From: Anaerolineaceae bacterium
GTDB lineage: Bacteria; Chloroflexota; Anaerolineae; Aggregatilineales; Phototrophicaceae
Reading direction: 5' to 3'
NCBI GenBank assembly: GCA_002702065.1
Contig: NZXX01000009.1
Span: 124,001 to 188,000 of the forward strand
DNA: 64,000 nucleotides
Shown here piece after piece: positions 8,096 to 17,170 of this stretch. The notes under the pieces are model-generated. The model ran no database searches, had not been told where the DNA came from, and was given only the letters and a program-made list of their open reading frames with translations. The position numbers were made by a program, and so were the translations under genes. The first letter of the stretch is position 1. Every line of letters starts with the position of its first letter.

Positions 8096-8944
8096 TCAGA
8101 TCGTCAAAAACTCGCGCCATGAATGCTGTGGATCGTAACCGATCATGGCCTTGGCCTTTTCGTTGCTCAGCAGCGTGCCATACTCATGCGTGAGATCGCG
8201 CACCGGCACACCCGGATACACCTCGGCCATGAGGTCACGACTGGGGCGATTCATGACTGTATCCCCGGCAGCGATGACAAAAGCCTCTGCGCCCTCAAAG
8301 TCCGCTTCGACCCCCCGGCGGCAGGACTGCCCCACATCCCGGTCATCGACATAGCCCCACAGATTCCATTTGCGCTTGTGGGCATCATCCCAGAAGGACG
8401 GGAAACGCTGGTAGGCTTCGGCCCCGTTCATGATGTTCGAGAAGCGCAGGCCGACAAAATTCGTCCCGCTCCAGCGGTGGAACTGGCGGGCCATTTCTTC
8501 GCTGATGACTTTGGACAGCGCATAGCTGGAATTGGGGTAGAGCGTGTGGGTTTCGTCCACCGGTGCAAATTCCGGCGGCGGCTCGACAAATGGCAAACCA
8601 AGCGTCGTCTCGCTGGATGCCCACACCACCCGCTTGATGCCCAGCAGGCAGGCCGCATTAAAAATATTGTAGGTGCTCATGGTGTTGCCATAAAACCGGC
8701 CCGCGCCCTCGACCAGCGTGTCATCCGGTTTGGGGTTGGCGGCCATGTGGACCACCGCATCCGCCCCGACCAGCGCAGCCACCGTCATCCCGTAATCGGT
8801 CAGGTCGACCTGCTCGAATGGCGCCAGACGCTCGGCGGGCGGTTTCATATCGATATTCACGACATCGTAATCATGCTGAAGCAGCTCACGGATCGCGGCT
8901 GCCCCGGCTTTGCCGCTCCCACCGGTTACAACAATTTTCTTCAT
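8096..8944 (-). CDS. NAD-dependent epimerase/dehydratase (extended SDR)
   Basis: A 282-residue Rossmann enzyme. The cofactor loop is VVTGGSGKAGAAAI, the acidic residue closing strand 2 (VVNIDMKP) favours NAD, and the catalytic YALSK motif is preceded by a Ser/Thr strand (VWASSETTLG). The substrate-binding C-terminal half contains LRFSNIMNG and the WGYVDDRDVG segment, seen in NDP-sugar epimerases and uronate dehydrogenases. A strong GAGGAGGTTGTT ribosome site precedes the ATG. The substrate is not determinable. It stands alone on the minus strand, facing away from the GT39-type gene. Confidence 0.85.
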   Translation of the reverse strand: MKKIVVTGGSGKAGAAAIRELLQHDYDVVNIDMKPPAERLAPFEQVDLTDYGMTVAALVGADAVVHMAANPKPDDTLVEGAGRFYGNTMSTYNIFNAACLLGIKRVVWASSETTLGLPFVEPPPEFAPVDETHTLYPNSSYALSKVISEEMARQFHRWSGTNFVGLRFSNIMNGAEAYQRFPSFWDDAHKRKWNLWGYVDDRDVGQSCRRGVEADFEGAEAFVIAAGDTVMNRPSRDLMAEVYPGVPVRDLTHEYGTLLSNEKAKAMIGYDPQHSWREFLTI

Positions 8945-9064
8945 CTGAACAACCTCCTCGAATCAGGCAGATGCACGCGCCCACAGCAGGCGCTGCTCTG
9001 TGATTGAATATACTGGCGAACACACAGGGTTATAACACAGGCGGGGCCGTTCACCCACCAGCAT

Positions 9065-10963
9065 TCATGGAATAATCAGGTTCACCAGCGGCGTATAATC
9101 TGGCAGGAAAATCATGTTACGCTGGCGCGGGCCATCAAACTGACCAAGCTGAACCGATGTCGTACCGGCAGGCAAGGTCATGTTGTGGACATGCACATCG
9201 CCTTCGCGCCATTCCTGGCCCGGCACAACCGCCCCTTCCACCACGCCGATCTGATCACCACTGGCGTCGTAAGCCTGCGCAAACGGGGCAAAAAACCAGT
9301 CGCCGGTGTCATGTGATTGAGCGTCCACGCGCCAGTAGGTGATGAGCGTCGGCTGCATGGCATTGGGGGTGGCATCAGGCCGCACAAGGTCGTAACCCAG
9401 CAATGTCAAGCCTTCCTCGCTGGCAAGGTTCAGCGGCTGCTGCGGGCGGACCTGCTGGGCCGCGGACGGCGGATACGCGTCGACCGTCAGAGTCACACCG
9501 TCGGGCAGATGCAGCTGTTCATGGATGGTCGTGTAGGCCGGTCCGTTCCAGTTCGCGGGCAGCTCGGCAAATGGGAAAACATAAACGCCGCCATCACGGG
9601 GGATGATATGAAAAGCGGGGGCACGCGTATCGCGCACCAGCGGGAAGGTTGTCCCGGCCAGGCTGTTGAGTGTCCACTCATCGACTTCGGCATAGACAAC
9701 GCCACCGGGGAATAAGTGCGCCGTAACCAACTGCCCCAGTTCAACGCCGTAATCGAGGGGCAGCGCCCCCAGATCATGTGCGCCGGGGTTGGCGGCGGTC
9801 TCCTGTGCGAACCGCTGGCTGTTGACGATCATCAGGGCGGCAAAGGGCACCAGCAGCACCAGCCCGGCCTGCGCGATCCGTTTGGGCAGAACCGCAAACA
9901 CCCAGCCGACCAGCGCGTAACCAGCAGGCAGAGACAGCAGCAGGTAAAACGGGTGCACCCGCTGGCTGACATAACTCATCAGCAGCACCGGCAGCCCAAA
10001 CCAGATCAGCAAAATCAACGCCTGATCGCGCTGCTGCCTGCGGCAGATCGCACGCAGTGCCAGCCCGATGCCGGCCAGCAGCAAAACCGCAATAACCACG
10101 TGCGCGACTTGCGTCAGGTCCTGCCGAATCTGCCAGTCCATAACCGGGGCCGCCTGACCGCGGGCCAGCGGATAATCGCCGCCGCTGATGAGGCGCACCG
10201 CGTGATTCCAGGCTTCCAGCGAGAGCTGCGCCGTGCTCGATGTAAACGCGCGCACATCCTGCCCGACGGTGTCCGCCTGGGCCAGCAGCCCCGCGCCATA
10301 GACGAGAGTCGCCGCCGCGAAGATGACGCCGCCGACCAGCAGCGCGCGCCGGTTCAGCCTGCGCCAGAAGATCAGCAGCAAAGCACCCACCGGCACGATC
10401 ATGAAGTAGGCCAGCAGGTAAGTCTGCGCCAGCAGCGTGAGTGTCATCAGCGCCAGCAGCAGGCGCCGCCCCGGTTTGCGGCTGTGACCGAGCAGCACCG
10501 GCCATAAGAGCCACGCCAGCAGGCTGAGGAAAAATGGCAATAGACTCTGTACCCACGTCGCCCGGCTGTACTCGATCACCCAGGGGTTCACCGCCATCAG
10601 CACACCCGCCACCAGCGCCGCCCGTTGGCCCAGCAGCCCGCGTACCGCCCCATACGCCAGCGGCACCGCCACGCTGTTGAGCAAAATGACCAGCAGATAG
10701 GCCCCCAGCAGCGAACGACTCAGCGCGACAAAAGGCAGATAGAGGTAGCCGGTCAGCGCCGGGTTGGCGAACAGGACCGATGTGCCCTGCCCGACCACCG
10801 GCAGCGTGCCATGCTCCAGCGTATCCAGCGCCTGCCAGATCGGGTAAGCATGATCGACATTGTGTTCAATTTCGCTGAGGTAGCTCAGACGCAGAAACGC
10901 CGCAATCACCAGCAGGGCCAGCGGCCAGAGGTCACTGCGGCGTAAAATTCGGGCAGACATCAC
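9065..10963 (-). CDS. Multi-pass membrane glycosyltransferase, GT39/ArnT-like
   Basis: A 632-residue protein with about eleven hydrophobic helices in residues 12-380. A large extracytoplasmic soluble domain of about 240 residues completes it. The first loop has an acidic pair (SEIEHNVDHAYPIWQAL) in the position of the catalytic Asp/Glu of GT-C enzymes, which take sugars from polyprenyl-phosphate donors. The start at 10963 lies one base after the stop of the DUF368 gene, so translation is probably coupled. Coupling to a polyprenyl-phosphate transporter fits a lipid-linked-sugar enzyme that releases undecaprenyl phosphate outside. The acceptor is unknown. Confidence 0.75.
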   Translation of the reverse strand: MMSARILRRSDLWPLALLVIAAFLRLSYLSEIEHNVDHAYPIWQALDTLEHGTLPVVGQGTSVLFANPALTGYLYLPFVALSRSLLGAYLLVILLNSVAVPLAYGAVRGLLGQRAALVAGVLMAVNPWVIEYSRATWVQSLLPFFLSLLAWLLWPVLLGHSRKPGRRLLLALMTLTLLAQTYLLAYFMIVPVGALLLIFWRRLNRRALLVGGVIFAAATLVYGAGLLAQADTVGQDVRAFTSSTAQLSLEAWNHAVRLISGGDYPLARGQAAPVMDWQIRQDLTQVAHVVIAVLLLAGIGLALRAICRRQQRDQALILLIWFGLPVLLMSYVSQRVHPFYLLLSLPAGYALVGWVFAVLPKRIAQAGLVLLVPFAALMIVNSQRFAQETAANPGAHDLGALPLDYGVELGQLVTAHLFPGGVVYAEVDEWTLNSLAGTTFPLVRDTRAPAFHIIPRDGGVYVFPFAELPANWNGPAYTTIHEQLHLPDGVTLTVDAYPPSAAQQVRPQQPLNLASEEGLTLLGYDLVRPDATPNAMQPTLITYWRVDAQSHDTGDWFFAPFAQAYDASGDQIGVVEGAVVPGQEWREGDVHVHNMTLPAGTTSVQLGQFDGPRQRNMIFLPDYTPLVNLIIP

Positions 10964-10964
10964 A

Positions 10965-11954
10965 TTACTGCGGTTCGGCGGCGACCTGCGACCTGCGCCA
11001 GAACAGGCTGAACAGGGGGTTGCTGCCGGATTGCAGATGATCGAGGAAGCTCACCAACACAAAGCCAAGCAGCATCAGCCCAATGGCAATGATGACGTTA
11101 GAATCGACCGCCGGCAGGTAGTTGGTGTCGTACAGGCAGACGGCCTCGCCATGCCGGTCCACGCCTTCAATCGTGCAGATTTTCCAGGGGAAAACTTTCC
11201 ACAGCGAGCCAACCATAAAACCGACCAGCGCGGCCACGGTCGGCTGATAATAATGTTTCAGCAGCCAGCTCAGCACGCGGGAGAAAATGACGATGCCGAC
11301 GACACAGCCCACACCGACAATGCCCACCGTCACAAAATCACGATTACTGACCGCCGACAAGACGTTGTTGTACTGCCCCATAATGAGCAGGATGAACGAC
11401 CCGGAGATGCCGGGCAGGATCATGGCGCAAATGGCGATCATGCCAGCGATAAACAGGTTCACCGGCGTCGGTTCGACAACGGCGGGGACCGCGTTCACGA
11501 TGGCAAAGGCGACCACTGTGCCCACCACCAGCGCAACCCCGGTCAGCAAAGACCACTTGACCTTGGTGCCAATGGCGACAATCGAGGCGATCACCAGCCC
11601 GAAGAAAAAGGCGAACAGCAGCACCCGTCCATCCGGATCATCCAGCGTCGCACTCAGCGCGCTCGCCAGCAGCAGAATCGCCGTACCGATACCCAGCCCC
11701 AGCGCGATCAGAAATCGCAGCGGGACATGCTCCAACAGAGCGCCGAATTTCAGCCCCAGCGCCAACCGCACGGCTTCGAGATTGAATGACTTGATCCCGT
11801 CGATCAAATCTTCGTAAATGCCCAGAATAAATGCCATCGTACCGCCGGACACACCGGGGACAAGATCGGCAGCGCCCATCGCAAAGCCGGTGAAAAACAG
11901 GCGTAAATATTGCAGCGGGGTTTTCGGATGCGAATGATCTTTCCTGTCGAGCAT
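10965..11954 (-). CDS. DUF368 polyprenyl-phosphate transporter (PopT-like)
   Basis: DUF368 proteins were recently shown to recycle undecaprenyl phosphate across the membrane (PopT), alongside DedA-family UptA. This 329-residue protein has about nine helices. The two inverted family signatures are MGAADLVPGVSGGTMAFILG near the N-terminus and MILPGISGSFILLIMGQY in the middle, pointing to an internal duplication. The GT39-type gene follows after one base. The 5' region 11955-12228 is non-coding and separates it from divergent hdeD; a TATAAT at 12107-12112 there could serve hdeD. Confidence 0.92.
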   Translation of the reverse strand: MLDRKDHSHPKTPLQYLRLFFTGFAMGAADLVPGVSGGTMAFILGIYEDLIDGIKSFNLEAVRLALGLKFGALLEHVPLRFLIALGLGIGTAILLLASALSATLDDPDGRVLLFAFFFGLVIASIVAIGTKVKWSLLTGVALVVGTVVAFAIVNAVPAVVEPTPVNLFIAGMIAICAMILPGISGSFILLIMGQYNNVLSAVSNRDFVTVGIVGVGCVVGIVIFSRVLSWLLKHYYQPTVAALVGFMVGSLWKVFPWKICTIEGVDRHGEAVCLYDTNYLPAVDSNVIIAIGLMLLGFVLVSFLDHLQSGSNPLFSLFWRRSQVAAEPQ

Positions 11955-12228
11955 GGTGTCTTTCTTTCTGAATCAGACTGGTGAATGAGCCGGAGATATT
12001 GTCTGTATGTGGCCTTACACGAGACTATCATCATGCCCGACAAACAAATAGGCGTCAATAGGGAGTCATCGGGGCCGGTTCTGACCTTATTCTTATGCAT
12101 AACAACTATAATTACAGTCAATCTGATGACTCAACTTCACGCCTTTCAGAGCTGTTATGACGATAGAAATGGCAATTCTGCCGGACAAATTCTGACCTGA
12201 TCACAAACCCGAAAGGAGAGGAAACACA

Positions 12229-12795
12229 ATGTTGGCAACCATGTCGAAAAACTGGTGGCTCTTTCTGATACGCGGTATCGCGTCCATTATCTTTGGTCTA
12301 CTGGCATTATTGATGCCCGGCCTGACGTTGTTCGTGCTGCTGGCATTCTTTGCCGCCTATGCCATTATCGACGGCGCGGCGACGGCGTTTGCGTCTTTTC
12401 AAAGCCGCGACACCGACAGCCGTTGGGTATGGGGTCTGCTTGAGGGCGGGATCGGTATCCTCGCGGGGATTGCGGTGCTGCTCTGGCCCAATATCGCCGC
12501 CATCACGCTGCTGATCGTGATCGCGGTGTGGGCGGTACTGACCGGTATTTTGCAGATCGCTGCGGCCATCCGGCTGCGTAAAGAAATCGACAACGAATTC
12601 TGGCTCGGCCTCAGCGGTGTGATCTCGATCATCTTCGGCGTCTACATCTTCCTGTTCCCCGGCGCGGGTGCGGTCACGCTGGCCTGGCTGATCGGCATTT
12701 ATGCCATCATGTTCGGCATCTTCTTTGTCGCGCTGGCCCTGCGGCTTCGCGGGATGAACACATCCGGCCAGAGCAACCAGCCGACAGCCGCCTGA
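12229..12795 (+). CDS. HdeD/DUF308 membrane protein
   Basis: A 188-residue protein of six short hydrophobic helices arranged as three repeats. It carries the DUF308 patterns WWLFLIRGIASIIFGLLALL and LLEGGIGILAGIAVLLWPN. Escherichia coli HdeD is linked to acid resistance at high cell density; the role here is unproven. GAAAGGAGAGGAAACACA precedes the ATG. It is a single-gene transcript ending at a strong hairpin at 12858-12893, convergent with ugpE. Confidence 0.9.
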   Translation: MLATMSKNWWLFLIRGIASIIFGLLALLMPGLTLFVLLAFFAAYAIIDGAATAFASFQSRDTDSRWVWGLLEGGIGILAGIAVLLWPNIAAITLLIVIAVWAVLTGILQIAAAIRLRKEIDNEFWLGLSGVISIIFGVYIFLFPGAGAVTLAWLIGIYAIMFGIFFVALALRLRGMNTSGQSNQPTAA

Positions 12796-12857
12796 TCGCA
12801 CGCGGAACAAGCCGATGCACGCATAATCCGTGACGTTGAGCAGCGCAAGTCACCAAC

Positions 12858-12893
12858 AGGGCACCGTGAAGATCACGCGTGCCCTATTTATTT
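12858..12893 (+). terminator. Rho-independent terminator of hdeD
   Basis: AGGGCAC (12858-12864) pairs with GTGCCCT (12879-12885). Inside it CGTGA (12865-12869) pairs with TCACG (12873-12877), leaving a three-base loop and one bulged C. ATTTATTT follows on the plus strand. The hairpin abuts the stop codon of convergent ugpE, so it may also protect that transcript's end. Confidence 0.75.
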
Positions 12894-13778
12894 GTCTCGT
12901 GTCAGCGCGAAGCCACTCATAAACTGCTTTTGCAGGGCGATAAACACGATCAGCGGCGGAATACTGGCGATCACCGCGCCCAGCATCAGCGGCCCGAAAC
13001 TGTCCCCGGTTTCCACCCCGGCCACTAGCGTGCGCAAACCGACCTGCACCGGCTTGAGCGCGGTATCCTGAATGATCATCAGCGGCCACAGGTACTGGTT
13101 CCAGGCATACAGGAACTGAATGACGAACAGGGCGGCAATCGCATTCCAGCTGATCGGAATCAGCACCCGGAACAGAAACTGAATCGGGGTTGCGCCGTCC
13201 ATCTGTGCCGCTTCGGACAGCTCCGCCGGGATATTGGAAAAATGCTGCCGGAACAGAAAGACGCCGGTCGCGCTGGCAATAAACGGCACGATCATCGCGG
13301 CGTAGGTATCGCCCCATTGCAGTTGAATACCCACCAGCCGGAACAGCGCAATCGCCATCACTTCCGTCGGCATCATCAGGGTGAGCAGCACAAACCCGAA
13401 CACCAGCCATTTGAAGGGAAAGCGGAAAAAGACAAACGCCAGCCCCGCCAGCAGCGATAACACCGCTTTGCCGGTGGTCATCACCAGCGCGACGAACACG
13501 CTGTTGAGCATGAACTGAAACAGGTTGCGCTGGTTAACGACGACATCCCAGTTACGCGCCAGATCATTGCCCGGCGTAAAGCGGTAGTTGAACACATCGG
13601 CGTTGGTCTGGGTGGAGACGATGATCGCATAAAACATGGGGAAGCCCATCGCCACCACAGCAAACAGCAAGATCGCGTGCGCATACCAGCGCTTGGGCAG
13701 CCAGGCCTTCAGGCGACGGACAATCGCCTGTGAGCTGGACTGCGCTTGCAAAGTCTGTTCTTGCGAGAGTCCGGTCAT
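12888..13778 (-). CDS. ugpE: Glycerol-3-phosphate-type ABC transporter permease UgpE
   Basis: The second inner-membrane permease of a carbohydrate-type ABC importer, 296 residues with six helices. It carries the ATPase-contacting EAA loop SEAAQMDGATPIQFLFRVLIP. Segments such as GKAVLSLLAGLAFVFFRFPF and FVIQFLYAWNQYLWPL match UgpE closely, which points to sn-glycerol-3-phosphate or glycerophosphodiesters as substrate. It follows ugpA after two bases. No ugpC ATPase gene is present nearby, so the pair must use an ATPase encoded elsewhere. Confidence 0.88.
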   Translation of the reverse strand: MTGLSQEQTLQAQSSSQAIVRRLKAWLPKRWYAHAILLFAVVAMGFPMFYAIIVSTQTNADVFNYRFTPGNDLARNWDVVVNQRNLFQFMLNSVFVALVMTTGKAVLSLLAGLAFVFFRFPFKWLVFGFVLLTLMMPTEVMAIALFRLVGIQLQWGDTYAAMIVPFIASATGVFLFRQHFSNIPAELSEAAQMDGATPIQFLFRVLIPISWNAIAALFVIQFLYAWNQYLWPLMIIQDTALKPVQVGLRTLVAGVETGDSFGPLMLGAVIASIPPLIVFIALQKQFMSGFALTRDK

Positions 13779-13780
13779 GA

Positions 13781-14989
<1,209 letters not shown>

Positions 14990-15013
14990 ATCCCCATCCT
15001 TGTTAACTCAAAC

Positions 15014-15039
15014 GGGGGGAGGGCAAACGCCCGCCCCCC
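15014..15039 (-). promoter_or_regulatory. Intercistronic hairpin between ugpB and ugpA
   Basis: GGGGGG (15014-15019) pairs with CCCCCC (15034-15039) and GGGC (15021-15024) with GCCC (15029-15032), with one A-G mismatch and a four-base loop. No T-run follows on the minus strand, so it is more likely an mRNA-stabilising or partial-attenuation structure than a full terminator. Such hairpins after binding-protein genes commonly give excess binding protein. Confidence 0.6.
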
Positions 15040-15069
15040 ATTGAATCCGGTCATGCTGTGCGGTGATGA

Positions 15070-16431
15070 CTATTCGACGTAGAGCAGATTGTACTCTTCC
15101 AGCAGCGTGGTGGCTTCGGTCTGAGCAGCGCTCATGATTTCCGACACATCGCCACCCAGCAGCATCGCATCTTCGATGGCCTGCGTGATGATGTCGCGGG
15201 TTTCCACGAAGGTACCGAAGACGGCGCCCTGGGTTGCCGGTGTCACCTGCGATTCGCCCAGCTGGATGCTGGCGGTCAGGAAGTTCGGGTTTTCATCGTA
15301 CCAGCCCTCTGACTGAAGCAGTTCGACCGAGCTGTTGCGCACCGGCACGTAGCCACTGACCTTGTGCCAGTCTGCCGAATTTTCGGTGTTGGAGAAGAAG
15401 AGCAGGAAAGCCAGCGCACCTTCTTCGATTTCAGCGTCCAGCCCATCGGTGATCCACATGGTCGCGCCACCGAGAATGTTGCCGGTCCAGCCAATTTCGT
15501 CGTCATAGACCATCGTGCCGGTCTTGACCTCGAAACCAGTTTCTTCAGCGCTGGAAACAATGCCGCCGGCGCTGGCGCTGCTGGTCATGATGAGCGGAAC
15601 CTGCTGGCTGCTGAAGGACTGCACGGTGCCGGTCCAGTCGCGCTGGACACCGCTGTAGACGTAGTAGCCACTGTCGTACATGTCCTGATGCCACTGCACG
15701 ATATTCAGCGCGGAATCGCTGGTCAGGTTGACCTCGGTCGGGCGATCATCGCGGCCATTGCCATTGTTGACCAGCAGTTCGTTCTGCTGTGCCAGCCACT
15801 GCTCGAAGAACCAGCCATGATTCGGCCAGGTCACGCAGCCAGCAATGGTGCCCGCGTCCACCAGCGGCTGAAGCTGTTCGCAGACGGCTTCCATTTCCTG
15901 CCAGGTGGTCGGCAGCGTATCGATACCGGCTTCGGCCAGCAGCGTCATGTTGCCGTAAAGGATGGGGGTGGAGGTGTTCCAGGCCACGGATGACCAGTCG
16001 CCGCCGATGGTGTAGTAGCTGGATACCACCGGGATGATGTCGTCAAAACCCACTGGCTGGCCGAGGACTTCTTCGCGGCCATTGATGATTTCGCTGACGG
16101 GTTTGAACCAGTTGCTGTCGATGGCGAACTGGGTACCCACCTCGAACAACTGAATGATCTCCGGCGGATTGCCCTGTTCCTGCGCCAGTGTGTAGGCGTC
16201 CAGCAGCGGCTCGTAATCTGTGTATTCGGAAATAACCACGTTGAACTGCGGGTTCATTTCGGTGAACTCGGCGGCACGTTCTTTCGCCCAGTCCAGGCGG
16301 AAATCGGTAAACGCAATCCAGGTCCTGATGTCGCAGGGGCTGTCTGCGGTACAGGATTGGGCCTGTGCAGGCACGACAAACAGCGTCAGTACCAGCACGA
16401 TCAGGAAAAGAAAAGTTATACGACGACTCAT
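15070..16431 (-). CDS. ugpB: Extracellular solute-binding protein UgpB-like
   Basis: The binding protein that delivers substrate to UgpAE. The 453-residue protein begins with a signal peptide (about residues 1-25, ending VPAQAQ) and is probably cleaved by signal peptidase I, since no good lipobox surrounds Cys27. The mature part is a family-1 solute-binding fold with IIQLFEVGTQF, GWFFEQWLAQQN and a C-terminal TTLLEEYN tail similar to UgpB. It is the first gene of ugpBAE, with a 200-base AT-rich upstream region rich in TTAA-type repeats. Substrate assignment rests mainly on the permeases. Confidence 0.85.
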   Translation of the reverse strand: MSRRITFLFLIVLVLTLFVVPAQAQSCTADSPCDIRTWIAFTDFRLDWAKERAAEFTEMNPQFNVVISEYTDYEPLLDAYTLAQEQGNPPEIIQLFEVGTQFAIDSNWFKPVSEIINGREEVLGQPVGFDDIIPVVSSYYTIGGDWSSVAWNTSTPILYGNMTLLAEAGIDTLPTTWQEMEAVCEQLQPLVDAGTIAGCVTWPNHGWFFEQWLAQQNELLVNNGNGRDDRPTEVNLTSDSALNIVQWHQDMYDSGYYVYSGVQRDWTGTVQSFSSQQVPLIMTSSASAGGIVSSAEETGFEVKTGTMVYDDEIGWTGNILGGATMWITDGLDAEIEEGALAFLLFFSNTENSADWHKVSGYVPVRNSSVELLQSEGWYDENPNFLTASIQLGESQVTPATQGAVFGTFVETRDIITQAIEDAMLLGGDVSEIMSAAQTEATTLLEEYNLLYVE

Positions 16432-16480
16432 TGAACAAATCTCCTCTCAAGCAAATGGTCGGTGGGCAGTGTAATCCACC

Positions 16481-16579
16481 TTTATTAAGTAAAAAAGCGA
16501 GATTTATTAAGCGAAGTTAATGACGTACAGCGATGCCCTTAATATGATTAAGAGTCTTAACACAAATTTAAAAAATTTG
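16481..16579 (-). promoter_or_regulatory. Candidate ugpB control region with repeated TTAA motifs
   Basis: Two identical TTTATTAAG words (16481-16489 and 16503-16511) are spaced 22 bp, two helical turns. A perfect palindrome CTTAAT-ATG-ATTAAG lies at 16538-16552. CAAATTT-AAA-AAATTTG lies at 16563-16579. All are upstream of ugpB on its own strand and none is coding. The arrangement suggests a dimeric regulator site, for example a phosphate or sugar regulator, but no known consensus is claimed. Confidence 0.4.
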
Positions 16580-16637
16580 CACGCCAGTTCGGTGTTATGC
16601 ACAAAAAGGGAAAGCCTGTACGGCTGCGAAAAGCCCG

Positions 16638-17012
16638 CTAGAAAATAAGCACGCTGACCAAAATCAGGGCGATTTCGATGCCCAGGGTCCAGGCAAAAAT
16701 GCGCCAGGAACGGCGTTCACCCACATGGCGGAAGTGATATTCCATGCCGCCGACCACCACACCCAGCCAGAACAACCCGCCCACAATGGTACTGATATTG
16801 CGTGCGGTTGTGATCCAGCCACGAGTCTCGACAATACCCACTTCAATGGTGGTAGAAAGCAGCAAGGCAATCAGCGTTGTCACAATATCCTGAAAAGAAA
16901 GTATTGCCAGAAAGCCGACCCCTGCTGTTGCCAGCCAGAGTATCGCCGTTAAAAGCCATAAGATTATTTTCCTGGACTGCGGGATTTGTTCCTGATCCGA
17001 CGTTGTCATCAT
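16638..17012 (-). CDS. Small four-helix membrane protein
   Basis: A protein of about 124 residues with four hydrophobic helices (roughly 17-37, 40-62, 77-95 and 105-122) and charged loops. The ATG at 17012 is chosen because AGAAGGTGGGA precedes it at good distance; a GTG at 17021 overlaps that site. There is no known family. It lies between the LysM-glycosidase gene and ugpB but is separated from both by a hairpin or a long AT-rich spacer, so it is probably transcribed alone. Confidence 0.6.
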   Translation of the reverse strand: MMTTSDQEQIPQSRKIILWLLTAILWLATAGVGFLAILSFQDIVTTLIALLLSTTIEVGIVETRGWITTARNISTIVGGLFWLGVVVGGMEYHFRHVGERRSWRIFAWTLGIEIALILVSVLIF

Positions 17013-17102
17013 GAGTCCCACCTTCTATTTGTTGCATCGATTGTAGCGCATTATCTCGCCGACTTGCAGAGACAAATTTCGGTTTGATATGGCGCGCAAT
17101 AG

Positions 17103-17139
17103 AAGAGGGTGACTGCCGCTAAGCGAAAGCCACCCTCTT
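17103..17139 (-). terminator. Hairpin terminating the LysM gene
   Basis: AAGAGGGTG (17103-17111) and CACCCTCTT (17131-17139) form a nine-base stem. A secondary CGCT/AGCG pairing lies in the loop. It lies 32 bases after the LysM gene stop on the minus strand. The better T-run is on the plus strand, so action on the minus strand may be partial. Confidence 0.5.
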
Positions 17140-17170
17140 TTGAGCCAGTTCAATAAATACAGCGTTGCAG

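Noticed and set aside
15014..15039. Full terminator between ugpB and ugpA
   Set aside because: No T-run follows on the transcribed strand, and the downstream permease genes lack another promoter by eye.
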